A DNA stretch of 20,204 bases. Origin: an uncultured Burkholderiales bacterium. Its GTDB lineage: Bacteria; Pseudomonadota; Gammaproteobacteria; Burkholderiales; Burkholderiaceae_C. Of the stretch, positions 1 through 8,036 are shown one piece after another. A program made the position numbers and the translations under genes. Below the pieces are notes generated by a model. It saw nothing but the letters and a program-made list of their open reading frames with translations, searched no databases and had not been told where the DNA came from. Numbering within the stretch: position 1 is the stretch's first letter; each line of letters starts with the position of its first letter. The stretch lies in contig CAJBLW010000582.1 of the NCBI GenBank assembly GCA_903953985.1, forward strand, positions 1-20,204, in the 5' to 3' direction.

Positions 1-14
1 GGCCAAAAGTCAGT

Positions 15-101
15 TGGTGCGCGGGGCGGGACTCGAACCCGCACAGTGTTGCCACCGTCAGGACCTAAACCTGGTGCGTCTACCAATTTCGCCACCCGCG
101 C
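15..101 (-). tRNA. tRNA-Leu (anticodon UAG)
   Basis: Read on the minus strand, this 87-nt sequence folds as a class II tRNA. The 7-bp acceptor stem GCGCGGG/CCCGCGC is followed by discriminator A and an encoded CCA. The T arm is GCGGG-TTCGAGT-CCCGC, and a long variable arm is present, as expected for leucine tRNA. The anticodon loop TTTAGGT places TAG at positions 34-36, which reads CUN-type leucine codons, chiefly CUA. It lies downstream of the RND efflux operon on the same strand; no convincing promoter of its own was seen. Confidence 0.97.
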
Positions 102-107
102 AGGTCC

Positions 108-129
108 AAACAAAAAGGGCGACAGGCCC
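108..129 (-). terminator. Possible intrinsic terminator after the efflux operon
   Basis: On the minus strand a short GC hairpin (GGGC, 5-nt loop CTGTC, GCCC) is followed directly by TTTTTGTTT. It would end the adaptor-pump transcript about 90 nt past the pump stop codon. The stem has only 4 bp, so strength is doubtful. The T-run ends 6 nt before the mature 5' end of tRNA-Leu, so efficient termination here would also block tRNA transcription from any promoter further upstream. Confidence 0.5.
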
Positions 130-217
130 ATCATGCGGCCCCAAAGCCGCCTGACGCACCTGACCGCCCGGTTGAAATCGGTCAACTTTCTATTTTAGCC
201 GCTTCAGTGGGTCAGTT
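130..217 (-). other. Intergenic leader with inverted repeats upstream of tRNA-Leu
   Basis: This gap holds no gene. Two inverted repeats are visible: GCGGC/GCCGC around positions 135-150 (extendable by TCA/TGA through one mismatch) and TGACCG/CGGTCA at 161-184, which overlaps an alternative GTTGA/TCAAC pairing at 170-185. A TAAAAT box at 192-197 on the minus strand resembles a -10 element and could start a tRNA-Leu precursor, but no good -35 lies at the right distance. Confidence 0.3.
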
Positions 218-3200
218 TCAGGCACGGGCTTGATTAGGGCGCTCAATTTTGAACCAAGCCGCGTACATGGCCGGCAGCGCCAGCAGCGTCAAAGCCGTGG
301 CGACAATCAAGCCGCCCATGATGGCCACCGCCATCGGCCCCCAGAACACGCTGCGCGACAGCGGGATCATGGCCAGCACAGCGGCCGCGGCCGTCAGCAC
401 AATGGGGCGCAGGCGGCGCACGGCCGACTCGACAATGGCCATCCACGGCTCCACACCTGCAGCGCGGTCTTGCTCGATTTGGTCGATCAAAATGACCGAG
501 TTGCGCTGGATCATGCCCATGAGCGCGATCACCCCCAACAAGGCCACAAAGCCAAACGGACGGTCCAAAGCCAACAAGGATGCGGCCACGCCTGCCATGC
601 CCAAGGGGCCGGTCAAGAACACCAACACCGAGCGGCTGAAGCTTTGCAATTGCAGCATCAGCAAAGTGAAAGTGATGAACAGCATGATGGGCACACCCGC
701 TGAAATGGAGGCCGAGCCCTTGGAGCTTTGCTCCACCGCGCCCGCCACTTGAATGCGGTAATCCATCTCCCCTTTGGCCGCCCATTGGGCTTGCAGTAGG
801 TCCAGCTCGGGCTTGAGCTGCGCCGTGACCGTGGCGCCCTGCAAGCCTTCAGCGATGTCCGACTGCACTGTGATGGCATATTGACGGCCTTCCCGCCACA
901 TCACGCCCGGCTCCCAGCCCAACACGGGTTTGGCGATCTGTAACAGCGGAATCGATTTGCCCGAAGCGGTGGGCACATAGGCCTGACCCAAATCCGACAA
1001 AGCATCTCGCTCGTTCAGAGGTTGGCGCAACACGATGTCAATCAGCTTGTCCCCCTCACGGAACTGGCCCACCGGGGTGCCCGACAGCAAGGTGCGCGAT
1101 GCCTGCGCAATGGACTGAGTGGTCACGCCCAAGGCACGGGCCTTGGCTTGGTCCACTTCCAAGCGCACGGTTTTGACCGACTCGTTCCAGTTGTCGTTCA
1201 CGCCACGGGTGTTGTTGTTCAATCGCATGGCGGCTTTGACCTCTTCGGCCTTTTGGCGCAAAACCGAAGGTTCTGTGCCCACCACCCTGAACTGCACCGG
1301 GTAAGGCACGGGCGGGCCGTTGGGCAGCAGCTTCACGCGGCCACGCACCTCTGGGAACTCCTGGGCCAACAAAGCAGGCAGTTTGATGCGCAAGGCTTCT
1401 CGCACCTGCAAATCTTTGGGCAAAACAATCAATTGAGACACGTTGCTTTGCGGGAAAACCTGGTCCATGGGCAGGTAAAAACGGGGCACGCCCGAGCCCA
1501 CCCAGGTGGTCACCGAGCTCACGCCCTGCTCTTGGGCCAAGCGTTTTTCGACCCGCTTGGCCACTTCTTCACTGGCACCAAAGGGCGCGCCTTCGGGGAG
1601 CAACAGGTCCACCAGAATTTCTGGGCGACTGGAGTCAGGGAAGAACTGCTGCTGAACCTTGCCCATGCCCACGATGCCCAACACAAACAAAGCGATCGTG
1701 ATTCCGATGGTCTTCCAGCGGTGCGTGACGCACCAGGTCACCCAAGCACGAAACTGACGGTAAAAAGGCGTATTGAACATTTCGGCGCTGTCGTGGCTGT
1801 GCTCAACCACGGCATGCGCTGGGGGTTTGAGCAGCCATGCGCCCAAGTAAGGCACGAAATACACCGACGCCACCCAACTGACGATCAAGGCGATCACGGT
1901 CACCGCAAAGATGGCAAAGGTGTATTCACCCGTCACCGACTTGGCCAAGCCAATGGGTAAAAAACCTGCGGCGGTGATCAAGGTGCCCGTCAACATCGGC
2001 ATGGCTGTGAGCTCGTAGGCGAAAGTGGCCGAGCGCAACTTGTCGTAGCCCTCTTCCATTTTCCGCACCATCATCTCGACCGCGATGATGGCGTCGTCCA
2101 CCAGCAAACCCAGCGCAATGATCAGCGAGCCCAGCGAAATTTTGTGCAGCCCGATGCCAAAGTAATTCATGGCCAAAAAGGTCACCGCCAGCACCAGCGG
2201 AATGGTGATGCCCACCACCAAACCGGGACGCACATCCAGCGTCCAGCGTCGCCACAAGGGGTTTTCACCCGGGCGTTTGTGCAAACCCAGCGCCAAAAAG
2301 CTCACGGCCAGCACAATGACCACGGCCTCGATCAAGACTTTGATGAACTCGTTGACCGAGTTGGACACGGCCGAAGGCTGGTCTTGCACTTGTTTGAGCG
2401 TGATGCCCGCCGGCAACTGGGCCTCGAACTGCTGCGTGCTGGTTTTCAAGGCCTTGCCCAAGGCGATGATGTCCCCGCCCTTGGTCATGCTCACACCCAG
2501 CGCAATGACTTGCTCACCGTCGTGTCGCACTTTGACGGTGGGTGGATCCACATAGCCCCGGCTGACTTCGGCGATGTCGCCCAAGCGCAGCTGCGTGCCG
2601 GAGCCGCCGCGTATCGGCATGGCCCGCACATCGTCCAGATTTTGAAACTGACCGCCTACACGCACCTGCACCACGTCTTGGGGCGACTGCAAAGTGCCAG
2701 CCGACTCGACCGCGTTTTGCTGGCTCAGTTGTGCCAAGACCGAACCCATGTCCAAGCCCGTTTGCGCGATCTTTTTCTGCGAGACGTCGATGAAAACCTT
2801 CTCGTCTTGCACGCCAAACAACTCGACCTTAGCCACATCGGGCACCCGCAAGAGGGTTTGTCGCATGCGGTCGGCTTGGACTTTGACCTCGGCCAAACTG
2901 AAGCCATCGCTGCTGAGGGCGTAAATCACGCCATACACATCACCAAATTCGTCGTTGAAAAACGGCCCCACCACGCCCGGCGGCAAAGTGCCACGCATGT
3001 CGCCAATTTTTTTGCGCACGGCGTACCAAACCTGGGGCACTTCGTTGGGTTTAGAGAAATCCTTGAGCTCCAAAATGATTTGCGACTCACCCGGCTTGGA
3101 GTAGCTGCGGATCTTGTCCGAATAAGGCACTTCCTGCAGGGTGCGTTCGAGCTTGTCGGTGACCTGCTCGGCCACCTGCTGGGCCGTGGCCCCAGGCCAA

Positions 3201-3370
3201 TAGGTGCGCACCACCATGGCCCGGAAGGTGAAGGGGGGGTCTTCGTCCTGCCCCAACTGAAAGTAGGACGCCATGCCCAGCACCATCAGCGCCACCATCA
3301 GGTAACGCGTCAAAGCCGGGTGCTCCAACGCCCAACGCGAGAGGTTGAACTTTGTGTCGTTGCTTGCCAT
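218..3370 (-). CDS. RND-family efflux pump, inner-membrane permease
   Basis: This 1050-residue protein is a full-length resistance-nodulation-division transporter of the AcrB/HAE1 type, which exports substrates across the inner membrane using the proton gradient as part of a tripartite pump. The N-terminal membrane helix (about residues 22-40) is followed by the LGQDEDPPFTF segment and WPGATAQQV stretch typical of the TriC/MexK-like branch. Paired aspartates in LLVDDAI (about residue 425) sit in the fourth membrane helix and fit the proton-relay residues of the family. The second half repeats the fold and ends with a helix bundle. The ATG at 3370 is preferred to an in-frame TTG at 3376; either lies within 6 nt of the adaptor stop, so translation is probably coupled. 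No outer-membrane channel gene follows, so it must borrow a TolC-like partner. The substrate cannot be read from sequence. Confidence 0.95.
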   Translation of the reverse strand: MASNDTKFNLSRWALEHPALTRYLMVALMVLGMASYFQLGQDEDPPFTFRAMVVRTYWPGATAQQVAEQVTDKLERTLQEVPYSDKIRSYSKPGESQIILELKDFSKPNEVPQVWYAVRKKIGDMRGTLPPGVVGPFFNDEFGDVYGVIYALSSDGFSLAEVKVQADRMRQTLLRVPDVAKVELFGVQDEKVFIDVSQKKIAQTGLDMGSVLAQLSQQNAVESAGTLQSPQDVVQVRVGGQFQNLDDVRAMPIRGGSGTQLRLGDIAEVSRGYVDPPTVKVRHDGEQVIALGVSMTKGGDIIALGKALKTSTQQFEAQLPAGITLKQVQDQPSAVSNSVNEFIKVLIEAVVIVLAVSFLALGLHKRPGENPLWRRWTLDVRPGLVVGITIPLVLAVTFLAMNYFGIGLHKISLGSLIIALGLLVDDAIIAVEMMVRKMEEGYDKLRSATFAYELTAMPMLTGTLITAAGFLPIGLAKSVTGEYTFAIFAVTVIALIVSWVASVYFVPYLGAWLLKPPAHAVVEHSHDSAEMFNTPFYRQFRAWVTWCVTHRWKTIGITIALFVLGIVGMGKVQQQFFPDSSRPEILVDLLLPEGAPFGASEEVAKRVEKRLAQEQGVSSVTTWVGSGVPRFYLPMDQVFPQSNVSQLIVLPKDLQVREALRIKLPALLAQEFPEVRGRVKLLPNGPPVPYPVQFRVVGTEPSVLRQKAEEVKAAMRLNNNTRGVNDNWNESVKTVRLEVDQAKARALGVTTQSIAQASRTLLSGTPVGQFREGDKLIDIVLRQPLNERDALSDLGQAYVPTASGKSIPLLQIAKPVLGWEPGVMWREGRQYAITVQSDIAEGLQGATVTAQLKPELDLLQAQWAAKGEMDYRIQVAGAVEQSSKGSASISAGVPIMLFITFTLLMLQLQSFSRSVLVFLTGPLGMAGVAASLLALDRPFGFVALLGVIALMGMIQRNSVILIDQIEQDRAAGVEPWMAIVESAVRRLRPIVLTAAAAVLAMIPLSRSVFWGPMAVAIMGGLIVATALTLLALPAMYAAWFKIERPNQARA

Positions 3371-3376
3371 GGCCAA

Positions 3377-4513
3377 TCACCGTCCGGAAGGGGTAGGGGC
3401 TGCAGCCTTGGCAGCGGGGTCCACGTACACCGTGACTTTTTGCCCTGGGGTCAGCACATGCACGCCTGCAGCCACCACCTTTTGGCCTGCACGCAAGCCG
3501 CCACTGATCACCACCTGGTTGCCATCCACCGTGGCCACCTGCACCGGGTTCAAATTCACCGTCATGCTTGCCTCATCCAGCACCCACACCGCGCTGCCCG
3601 CGCCCTCTTGGCGCAATGCACTGGTCGGCAGTTTGATCACCTCGGCTTGGCCAGCGCTCAAGGGGGCAGCATGGACATTCACCGTGGCCCCCAGAGGCAA
3701 ATTGGTCGAGGCCTCCAAAGCCAATTTGACGGCATAAGTGCGCGTCACCGGATCGGCGCTGGCGGCCAATTCCCGAATTTTCCCTTTCAAAGGCTGACCC
3801 GTGCTGAGCAAAGTGGCCGTCATGCTTTGGCCGATTTTCAAGCCCAAGGCCAGTTGCTCAGACACGGCAAACACGGCGTCACGCGGGCCATCATGGGCCA
3901 GACGCACGATGGGTTGACCCGCTGAAACCACCTGCCCCGCTTCGGCCTCAATGGCGGTGATCACCCCCGCATGGCTGGCGGTCAAACGTGCATAACCAGC
4001 CTGATTGCCTTGCGCCTGCGCTTGGGCTTTGGCCTGGTTCAAAGCCGCATCGGCCGATTTCAGGGTGGTCTCGCGCCGCTCCAACTCGGCGCCGCTGATG
4101 AAGTTTTGTGCGGTCAGGGCCTCAAAGCGCTTGAAGTCTGCTGCGGCCAAATCCCGCTGGCTTTGCGCAGCACTCACCTGCGCCTGGGCTGCCTGCGCGG
4201 CCAATTGGTAGTCTTGCGCGTCAATCAAGGCCAACAAATGCCCAGCGGCCACCCGTTGCCCCACCTCAACAGGCCGCTGAACCATTTTGCCGCCCACACG
4301 AAAGCCCAGCCTAGACTCCACACGCGCCCGCACTTCGGCCGAAAACTCACCTCCGACAATCAGATCGGTTCCGGAAACCGTGAGCAACTTGACCGAGCGC
4401 AAAGGCGCTGGTGGCGCTTCCGACTTGGAACATGCCACCAAAGTGGTCAAACAGGCCGCAAGGGCGCACCAATGGAAAACTCGCCGCGCGGCGAGTGACA
4501 GGGAATAGGGCAT
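3377..4513 (-). CDS. RND efflux periplasmic adaptor (membrane-fusion lipoprotein)
   Basis: This 378-residue protein is the periplasmic adaptor that bridges the RND pump and an outer-membrane channel. The start at 4513 gives a lipoprotein signal: R10-R11, a hydrophobic stretch, and lipobox L-V-A-C at residues 25-28, so the mature protein is probably lipid-anchored in the inner membrane. Two biotinyl-lipoyl half-motifs follow (about 69-96 with GGKMVQRPVEVGQ, and about 185-212 with AEAGQVVSAGQP), split by an Ala/Gln-rich alpha-hairpin (about 100-175), then beta-barrel and membrane-proximal domains. An upstream in-frame start at 4606 would destroy the signal peptide and run across the promoter, so it is rejected. 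It is the first gene of the operon, ends 6 nt before the pump, and is probably under TetR-type control (see operator). Confidence 0.94.
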   Translation of the reverse strand: MPYSLSLAARRVFHWCALAACLTTLVACSKSEAPPAPLRSVKLLTVSGTDLIVGGEFSAEVRARVESRLGFRVGGKMVQRPVEVGQRVAAGHLLALIDAQDYQLAAQAAQAQVSAAQSQRDLAAADFKRFEALTAQNFISGAELERRETTLKSADAALNQAKAQAQAQGNQAGYARLTASHAGVITAIEAEAGQVVSAGQPIVRLAHDGPRDAVFAVSEQLALGLKIGQSMTATLLSTGQPLKGKIRELAASADPVTRTYAVKLALEASTNLPLGATVNVHAAPLSAGQAEVIKLPTSALRQEGAGSAVWVLDEASMTVNLNPVQVATVDGNQVVISGGLRAGQKVVAAGVHVLTPGQKVTVYVDPAAKAAAPTPSGR

Positions 4514-4532
4514 TGGATTCTCTAGAATTAAT

Positions 4533-4554
4533 AATGACTGACCGGTTAGTAATT
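4533..4554. promoter_or_regulatory. Palindromic operator, TetR-family style
   Basis: The core ACTGACCGGTTAGT (4537-4550) is a near-perfect palindrome centred on ACCGGT, and the symmetry extends to AAT...ATT at the edges, with two mismatched pairs in 22 bp. It overlaps the -10 box of the efflux promoter and the expected transcription start, the usual place for a repressor of an RND operon. The assignment to a TetR/AcrR-type repressor is inferred from site shape and gene context; no such regulator is encoded in this window. Confidence 0.7.
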
Positions 4555-4579
4555 TATTCAAAGCGCGTCCGCCTGTCAA
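4551..4579 (-). promoter_or_regulatory. Sigma70 promoter of the efflux operon
   Basis: On the minus strand a perfect -35 box TTGACA (4574-4579) is followed after exactly 17 bp by TAAATT (4551-4556, four of six matches to TATAAT). Transcription would start near 4544 inside the palindromic operator and give a leader of roughly 30 nt before the adaptor ATG at 4513. The promoter lies in the 85-bp gap shared with the divergent prenyl synthase gene. Confidence 0.8.
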
Positions 4580-4598
4580 GCGACAATACGGATTGACC

Positions 4599-5672
4599 AT
4601 GCTCAAACTCCCCTTATTTTCACAGCAACAGCGCCCCGGTCTGTCCGCAGATCAACGAACCCTTCTGCGGCAGGTCTCGCGCTCTTTTGACCTGTCGATC
4701 CGCCTGCTGCCCCCTGCCCTGCAAGGCCCGGTGGCCATTGGCTACTTGTTGGCCCGCGCCACCGACACCGTGGCCGACACCACGGCCCTGCCCTTGGCCG
4801 AGCGGCAAGATTTGCTGACGCTGATGAGCCAAGCGATCGATGCCAGCCAGGCGTGCACCCCCCGCACAGCCGAACTGAACCGCCTCACCCAAGCTTTTTC
4901 CGCGCAACAAACCGACCCGCACGAACGCGCCCTGATGCAGGCCTTGCCCCAATGCCTGCCGCTTTTGCACACCCTGACCGATGCCGACCAAACCAGCGTG
5001 CGCCAAGTGCTGCGCCACATCACCCAGGGCCAACAGCTGGATATGACCCGCTTTGGCCCCGGCCTGCAGGCTTTGCAAACCGAAGCCGAACTGGCCGACT
5101 ACACCTGGCTGGTGGCCGGTTGCGTGGGCGAGTTCTGGACCGAGCTGTGCGGGCGTCACCTGCCCGGGTACAGCCTGTTGCCGCAGGCCGAGATGATGCG
5201 CATCGGGCGGGAATACGGCATGGGATTGCAGCGCCTGAACATCATCCGCGACGCGGGGGCCGACCTGACCGCCGGACGTTGTTACTGGCCGGAGGAGACG
5301 CTGAGGCAGGCGGGCCTGACCCCGGCCATGCTGGAGCAAGCGGCCCAAACCCCAAATGCAGACACCCTGCTCGCCCTGGCCCCGCTCTACACCCAGTGGC
5401 TGGACCACACCCAAGCCCAACTGGCCGATGGCATGCGCTACGCCCTGGCGCTCAGGCCCTTGCGGCTGCGTCTGGCCAGCGCTCTGCCTGCCCTGATTGG
5501 TGCGCGCACCGTGGCGCTGCTGCGCCAGGCTGGGCCAGCGGCACTGAACCAGCGCGTCAAAATGCCGCGCCACGAAGTGCGCGCCCTGCTGGGCCGCATC
5601 GCTTTGGGTCTGGCATCCCCCGCTGTGCTGGACCGGCAATTCCGCAAATTGTCGGACGCCCCCCAGCAGTGA
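4599..5672 (+). CDS. Squalene/phytoene synthase family protein
   Basis: This 357-residue protein belongs to the head-to-head prenyl transferases that join two prenyl diphosphates (two farnesyl units give presqualene diphosphate and squalene; two geranylgeranyl units give phytoene). The N-terminal VSRSFDLSIRLLP segment resembles squalene synthases, and both aspartate-rich metal-binding motifs are present: DTVAD (residues 56-60) and NIIRDAGAD (D218 to D222). It lacks the N-terminal ENFPVAS-type signature of HpnC, so it looks closer to Sqs-type enzymes. The ATG at 4599 is chosen over an in-frame TTG at 4593; the ribosome site is weak (GGAT). It is followed after about 100 bp by a second family member, suggesting a joint role in squalene, hopanoid or carotenoid synthesis. 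Which product it makes is not decided by sequence. Confidence 0.85.
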   Translation: MLKLPLFSQQQRPGLSADQRTLLRQVSRSFDLSIRLLPPALQGPVAIGYLLARATDTVADTTALPLAERQDLLTLMSQAIDASQACTPRTAELNRLTQAFSAQQTDPHERALMQALPQCLPLLHTLTDADQTSVRQVLRHITQGQQLDMTRFGPGLQALQTEAELADYTWLVAGCVGEFWTELCGRHLPGYSLLPQAEMMRIGREYGMGLQRLNIIRDAGADLTAGRCYWPEETLRQAGLTPAMLEQAAQTPNADTLLALAPLYTQWLDHTQAQLADGMRYALALRPLRLRLASALPALIGARTVALLRQAGPAALNQRVKMPRHEVRALLGRIALGLASPAVLDRQFRKLSDAPQQ

Positions 5673-5776
5673 ACCCCAGTGGTTGTCATCACGGGCGAAG
5701 ACCCGGGATCCAATGTTCGGCACTGCCCTTTGCAAACGCCACACGGCCGGATCCAGAGATGCGAGAATCCCAGCCC

Positions 5777-6616
5777 ATGAGCCCGCAAGACTACGTCCAG
5801 CAAAAAGCCGCCGCCTCTGGCAGCAGTTTTTATTACGCCTTTTTGTTTCTGCCTCCTGAGCGGCGTGCGGCGATCACCGCTTTTTATGCCTTTTGCCGCG
5901 AAGTGGACGACGTGGTCGACGAAATCAAAGACCCCGGCGTGGCCGCCACCAAACTCGCCTGGTGGCAAAAAGAAGTACTGCAAGCCTTCGCCGGAAAGCC
6001 CACCCACCCCGTCATGCACGCCCTCATGCCCCTGGCCCCCGCCTTCGGCATCGAAAGCCGCCACCTGATGGCCGTGATCGACGGCTGCCAGATGGACCTG
6101 AACCAAACCCGTTACCTCGACTTTGCGGGCCTCACGACCTATTGCCATTTGGTGGCGGGGGTAGTGGGCGAAGTCGCCGCCCGAATTTTTGGCCAGACCG
6201 ACGAGGCCACCACTCTGTACGCCCACAAAATGGGCCTGGCCTTTCAGATGACCAACATCATCCGCGACGTGGGCGAAGACGCCATGCGCGGGCGCATCTA
6301 CCTGCCGCTCGATGAGCAGCAACGCTTTGGCGTCAAAGCCAACGAACTGATGCAGCGCGACTATTCAGACCGTTTCACCGCGCTGATGAAGTTCCAGACC
6401 GACCGCGCCCACGCCCTTTACGACGAAGCCCTGGCCCTTCTGCCTGCGGCCGACCGCCGCGCTCAAAAGCCGGGCCTCATGATGGCCAGCATCTACCGTA
6501 CCTTGCTGCGCGAAATCGAAGCCTCGGGCTTTCAGGTGCTGCATCAGCGCATTGCCCTCACACCGCTGCGCAAACTGTGGCTGGCGTGGAAGATGCAGGC
6601 GCTGGGGCGGTTCTGA
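5777..6616 (+). CDS. hpnD: Presqualene diphosphate synthase HpnD-like
   Basis: This 279-residue protein resembles HpnD, which condenses two farnesyl diphosphates to presqualene diphosphate in the bacterial HpnCDE squalene route. The N-terminus KAAASGSSFYYAFLFLP and FYAFCREVDDVVDE (aspartates 44, 45 and 48) form the first metal-binding region, and NIIRDVGEDAMRGRIYLP (D164 and D168) the second. The start at 5777 matches the usual MxPxxY beginning of the family; an in-frame ATG at 5759 would add six residues. The reading frame is open far upstream, but that part lies over the preceding gene in another frame. No hpnE-type desaturase follows: the next gene is convergent. The alternative is a phytoene synthase, but the motif style favours HpnD. 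Confidence 0.88.
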   Translation: MSPQDYVQQKAAASGSSFYYAFLFLPPERRAAITAFYAFCREVDDVVDEIKDPGVAATKLAWWQKEVLQAFAGKPTHPVMHALMPLAPAFGIESRHLMAVIDGCQMDLNQTRYLDFAGLTTYCHLVAGVVGEVAARIFGQTDEATTLYAHKMGLAFQMTNIIRDVGEDAMRGRIYLPLDEQQRFGVKANELMQRDYSDRFTALMKFQTDRAHALYDEALALLPAADRRAQKPGLMMASIYRTLLREIEASGFQVLHQRIALTPLRKLWLAWKMQALGRF

Positions 6617-6640
6617 AGTTCGATCCTCCAGGCCCCTGCC

Positions 6641-7291
6641 TCATGGCATTCCCCGCACGCGCTTTTGCGCCTCGCGCTCCATGCACGCGTGCAGCCAGTC
6701 TGAAACCGCCGGGAATTGCGCCAGCAAGCCCGGGGCCGGGCGAATCCAATTGGCCACGCTGGCCACACACACATCGGCCACGGTGAAACGATCGGCCGCC
6801 ACATGCGCCTGGCCTTGGGCGAGCTGGGCTTGCAAATGCGCCTCCAGCACGGCCAGCGGCACCTTCAAGCGGTTTTCGGCTTGCTCGGCCAGCTCGGGCT
6901 TGCGCTGGTCGGCAGGCATGGCCATGCGGTGCATGAGCACCGTGAGCGCGTCTTTTTCAAGCTCAGTCACCGTCCAGAAGCTCCAGCGCAGGGTTTCGGC
7001 TTCTTCACGGGGTGAGGCAGGGGTGATCGACTGGCCATCGGCCTGGCCGTGCACGCGGGCGATGTAGAGGGCGCAGGCCATGCTTTCCCAGACGGTGACG
7101 GAGCCTTCAGGCCGCTCGTCCACCACAACCGGGATGTGCCCATTGGGGTTGATCGCCAAAAACTCCGGTGTGCGCGTCACGCCCGCTTTGTATGTCATGG
7201 CGATGTGCTCAAAAGGCACGCCAAGTTCCAGCGCGGCCCACAAGGGCCGAGCGGCACGGGATGCGCTGATACCGTAAATTTTCAAGGTCAT
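6641..7291 (-). CDS. Glutathione S-transferase family protein
   Basis: This 216-residue cytosolic protein has the two-domain glutathione transferase layout. The thioredoxin-like N-terminal domain carries ISASRAARPLW, with a serine in the usual catalytic position, the cis-proline segment NPNGHIPVV, and WESMAC in place of the common ES glutathione-binding pair. The helical C-terminal domain includes the folding box FTVADVCVAS. The substrate is unknown; such enzymes conjugate glutathione to electrophiles or act as peroxidases or isomerases. Its ATG overlaps the TGA of the upstream HAD gene (ATGA), and an AAGGAG ribosome site lies inside the end of that gene, so the two are co-translated. It converges on hpnD with a 24-bp gap that holds no clear terminator. 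Confidence 0.92.
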   Translation of the reverse strand: MTLKIYGISASRAARPLWAALELGVPFEHIAMTYKAGVTRTPEFLAINPNGHIPVVVDERPEGSVTVWESMACALYIARVHGQADGQSITPASPREEAETLRWSFWTVTELEKDALTVLMHRMAMPADQRKPELAEQAENRLKVPLAVLEAHLQAQLAQGQAHVAADRFTVADVCVASVANWIRPAPGLLAQFPAVSDWLHACMEREAQKRVRGMP

Positions 7292-8010
7292 GAGGGCTCC
7301 TTGGTGGGGTCGTAGTCAGGCCAGCTGGCGCACAGCGCGTGCAAGTCTCGCACCACCAGGTGCGGTCGGGCATCGCCTAGGGTCCAGTCGTGTCCTTCGC
7401 GGTTGAGCCAGGCCACTTGCATGCCCGCGGCCAACGCCCCCACGCAGTCGGCGTGCGCGTCGTCGCCAATGTGCAACACCTCGTGGAGCTGAACGCCCAC
7501 TGCGGCCGCACCGGCCACAAAAATGCGCAAGTCCGGCTTGGCCACCCCCAAAGACTGGGCGCTCACGCTGGCGCGAAAGTGCTGACCAATGCCCACGCGA
7601 TGGACGTCAGCATTGCCATTGGACAACGCAACGATCGGGTACTTCGCGCTCCAGAAACTGAGCGCGGGCAAGGCGTCGTCAAACAGGTCCACCCGTTGTC
7701 GCTCCGCAAAAAAAACTTCAAAAGCGGCCTCAGCCAAGCTCACAGGGTCACCGGCTTGCTGCAACAAGGCGCGTATCGACTGCAGACGCAAAAACGACAA
7801 GTCATGGGCCCGATCAGCATGGCGGGCATTGATCTCGGCGCGAATTGCCTGCTTTAACGCCAAGTCGGCTGACAATGCCGCCGTACCGGGCGCATGGGCT
7901 GACAGCCAAGCCTGCAAAACAGCTTCGGCGCGGCCAATCGTGGGCCAAACGGGCCACAAGGTGTCGTCCAAATCGAGGGAAATGGCTTTGATTTTTGAAA
8001 TGTCAATCAT
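7288..8010 (-). CDS. HAD-superfamily hydrolase
   Basis: This 240-residue protein is a haloacid-dehalogenase-like hydrolase, probably a phosphatase. Motif I is SLDLDDT (nucleophile D13, acid D15), motif II LSNGN, motif III the lysine in AKPDLRIF, and motif IV HIGDDAHADCVGA with the metal-binding aspartates. A helical cap lies between motifs I and II. The start at 8010 gives the compact MIDISKIKAISLDLDDT beginning; an in-frame ATG at 8031 would add seven residues and form a CATG with the start of hemH. Neither start has a well-spaced ribosome site, but a ten-codon leader frame overlaps the 8010 ATG (see leader entry). It is followed by the overlapping GST gene. The physiological phosphoester is unknown. 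Confidence 0.9.
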   Translation of the reverse strand: MIDISKIKAISLDLDDTLWPVWPTIGRAEAVLQAWLSAHAPGTAALSADLALKQAIRAEINARHADRAHDLSFLRLQSIRALLQQAGDPVSLAEAAFEVFFAERQRVDLFDDALPALSFWSAKYPIVALSNGNADVHRVGIGQHFRASVSAQSLGVAKPDLRIFVAGAAAVGVQLHEVLHIGDDAHADCVGALAAGMQVAWLNREGHDWTLGDARPHLVVRDLHALCASWPDYDPTKEPS

Positions 8011-8036
8011 GGTGGTGGGAGAATAACGCATGGCAT
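8007..8036 (-). CDS. Possible leader mini-ORF (MPCVILPPP) coupled to the HAD gene
   Basis: On the minus strand an ATG at 8036 opens a nine-residue frame, MPCVILPPP, whose TGA overlaps the HAD ATG at 8010 as ATGA. A strong AAGGAGGG ribosome site lies upstream at 8049-8056, though with a long spacing of about 12-13 nt. The HAD start itself has no clear ribosome site, so coupling from this frame is plausible. Three prolines before the stop could slow the ribosome. All of it lies antisense to the 5' end of hemH, so it may be chance. Confidence 0.3.
   Translation of the reverse strand: MPCVILPPP

Noticed and set aside
2144..3925. Long open frame of 593 codons on the plus strand across the efflux genes
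   Set aside because: It is antisense to two clearly recognised genes and its protein is His/Gln/Arg-rich without any family motif; such frames arise from codon bias in GC-rich DNA.
4620..5744. 374-codon frame antisense to the squalene/phytoene synthase gene
   Set aside because: Gly/Gln-rich shadow of a gene with intact family motifs.
4853..5776. Upstream in-frame extension of the hpnD gene
   Set aside because: It runs over the preceding synthase gene in another frame, is Arg/Pro-rich, and family members start at the equivalent of 5777.
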